The notes beneath the pieces were generated by a model. The model made no database searches. It saw nothing but the letters and a program-made list of their open reading frames with translations, and was not told the origin of the DNA. 6,177 nucleotides of DNA from Deltaproteobacteria bacterium (GTDB taxonomy: Bacteria; Desulfobacterota; GWC2-55-46; DRQE01), in assembly GCA_016219165.1 (NCBI GenBank), contig JACRCB010000143.1:1-6177 (forward strand), in the 5' to 3' direction. How positions within the stretch are numbered: the first letter of the stretch is position 1; each line of letters begins with the position of its first letter. This document shows positions 5,427-6,177 of the stretch, piece by piece. The translations under genes were made by a program, and so were the position numbers.

Positions 5427-5435
5427 CCGAAATTA

Positions 5436-5936
5436 ATGAGCTTTCCCGAACCCAACCAGCACCAGAAAGACTTTTTCAGCCCCACCTACGGCAGACTCAC
5501 CGAGGACGCCATGTTTTCGAGGCTCGTCCAGTACATGAGGGAGGGGGCCGGCTATAAATACAACCTCATAATCGGGACAGACTCGTTCCTCGCAAGCGAC
5601 ACCATCTTTGTATCCGCCGTGGTGATCCACAGGGTAGGCCACGGAGGCCGGTATTTCTACAGAAAGATCCGGCATAAGAAGTTGGGAAACATGCGCCAGA
5701 GGATAATTTACGAGGCGACCATGAGTATAGAGGTCGCCTCGTATTTAAGGGGGCAATTATCCGAAAACGGCTATAAGGGTCTGCCCGTGGAGATACATCT
5801 CGATGTCGGCATGAACGGAGATACGAGGGATATAATCAAGGAGGTTGTGGGAATGGTTACCGGCTCAGGGTATGCGGCCGTAACCAAACCGGACTCCTAC
5901 GGGGCGACCAAGGTGGCTGACAGGCACTCAAGATAA
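5436..5936 (+). CDS. YkuK-family (DUF458) RNase H-like protein
   Basis: A 166-residue cytoplasmic protein of the YkuK/DUF458 family, predicted to adopt an RNase H-like fold; the biological substrate is not established. Family landmarks are present in order: IIGTDS (45-50, D49), the strand AVVIHR (61-66), YRKIRHKKLGNMRQRIIYE (75-93), HLDVG (121-125, D123) and KPDSYGATKVAD (151-162, D153). D49, D123 and D153 are the likely metal-binding acidic set by analogy with RNase H folds (inference). Length matches the family. The ATG at 5436 has no ribosome-binding site but lies about 3 nt after the predicted start of transcription; the only early in-frame alternative, M26, would remove little conserved sequence, since GTDS lies beyond it. 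It is divergent from gyrB, with the 69-bp repeat just upstream. No partner gene follows within the window. Confidence 0.9.
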   Translation: MSFPEPNQHQKDFFSPTYGRLTEDAMFSRLVQYMREGAGYKYNLIIGTDSFLASDTIFVSAVVIHRVGHGGRYFYRKIRHKKLGNMRQRIIYEATMSIEVASYLRGQLSENGYKGLPVEIHLDVGMNGDTRDIIKEVVGMVTGSGYAAVTKPDSYGATKVADRHSR

Positions 5937-6177
5937 TGGCGCGGACCGCCGCAGTCTTCCGGGAAAAAGACTTAAACCCATTCCTTCTCCTTCACCCGGC
6001 GTTTGCGATTCGCGCTTGAGAGAGTTGCCGCTGAACGGAATGCTCGCCCTGTCTGCGCGCTACGCACAGGCAGGCATTTATGCCTGCCCCGTACTTGATA
6101 CGGGGGCGGAGTTCTTAAATTTCAACTAACTTTGGAATGGACTTCTCCGCCTCCTTTCGTGCGGCAATGAATTTTCA
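5937..6177. other. Gene-free right end with hairpin cluster
   Basis: No start-to-stop frame of useful length is seen on either strand in these 241 nt. A small stem AGTCTT/AAGACT (5953-5972) follows the YkuK-family stop but lacks a T-run. The main content is three abutting hairpins at 6048-6105. A minus-strand frame (6174 to 6118) reads like a protein tail but is preceded immediately by a stop and has no start. Confidence 0.55.
6048..6105. repeat. Cluster of three abutting hairpins
   Basis: Hairpin 1 pairs CCTGT (6048-6052) with ACAGG (6066-6070), extended by GCG/CGC (6055-6057, 6063-6065). Hairpin 2 is a perfect 8-bp stem, GGCAGGCA (6069-6076) with TGCCTGCC (6081-6088) and a TTTA loop. Hairpin 3 is a perfect 7-bp stem, CCCCGTA (6087-6093) with TACGGGG (6099-6105). 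Neighbouring arms share 2 nt, so adjacent hairpins compete at their bases. The layout is typical of dispersed intergenic palindromic repeats; a terminator role is unsupported because no T-run follows. Confidence 0.65.

Larger units (their letters stand above)
5031..5435. other. Divergent intergenic region, gyrB and YkuK-family gene
   Basis: This 405-nt stretch has no convincing gene. From left to right it holds the AT-rich gyrB leader and promoter, a 7-bp inverted repeat TTATTCG/CGAATAA (5135-5156), a 24-codon open frame (5207-5281), a T-rich tract (about 5255-5295), the second copy of the 69-bp palindromic element (5307-5375) and the rightward promoter (5398-5426). I see no tRNA or recognisable riboswitch. 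Confidence 0.6.

Noticed and set aside
6118..6174. Minus-strand frame reading KFIAARKEAEKSIPKLVEI at the right edge
   Set aside because: It looks like a protein tail, but the codon immediately before it at the window edge is TGA and there is no start, so an intact gene end is not supported without a frameshift.

Overview
The window looks like a chromosomal segment from a Gram-negative bacterium, most like the deltaproteobacteria or related uncultured phyla. The reasons are a long GyrB carrying the insertion typical of Proteobacteria, a minimal TatA/TatC pair, a YkuK-family RNase H-like protein, and a base composition near 50% GC by eye. No assignment below that level is safe from this sequence.

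Layout, left to right. Positions 1-223 hold the start of an unrecognised minus-strand gene that runs off the left edge. It lies behind a TTGACG-N17-TAAATT promoter that carries phased GGACAA repeats. A plus-strand promoter (420-449) then drives tatA (481-672) and tatC (861-1634), which are separated by 188 bases holding a 69-bp palindromic repeat. tatC overlaps tail-to-tail with a minus-strand gene for a NYN nuclease-like domain joined to a cold-shock-like domain (1612-2436). Upstream of that gene on the same strand is gyrB (2580-5030), starting at TTG. Divergent from gyrB is a YkuK-family gene (5436-5936) whose promoter sits so close to its ATG that the transcript should be nearly leaderless. 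The last 240 bases hold no gene, only a cluster of three abutting hairpins.

The genes are mostly housekeeping: twin-arginine protein export, DNA supercoiling, and two predicted RNA-metabolism proteins of unknown target. I see no defence island, transposase, integrase, CRISPR array, tRNA or rRNA.

The most interesting signal is outside the genes. The same 69-bp element, with 19-nt inverted arms and an internal 9-bp repeat of part of the arm, occurs twice in opposite orientation (761-829 and 5307-5375, five differences in 69 positions). One copy lies inside the tat operon and the other just upstream of the YkuK-family promoter. It looks like a dispersed hairpin repeat family (MITE-like or REP-like) that I do not recognise.
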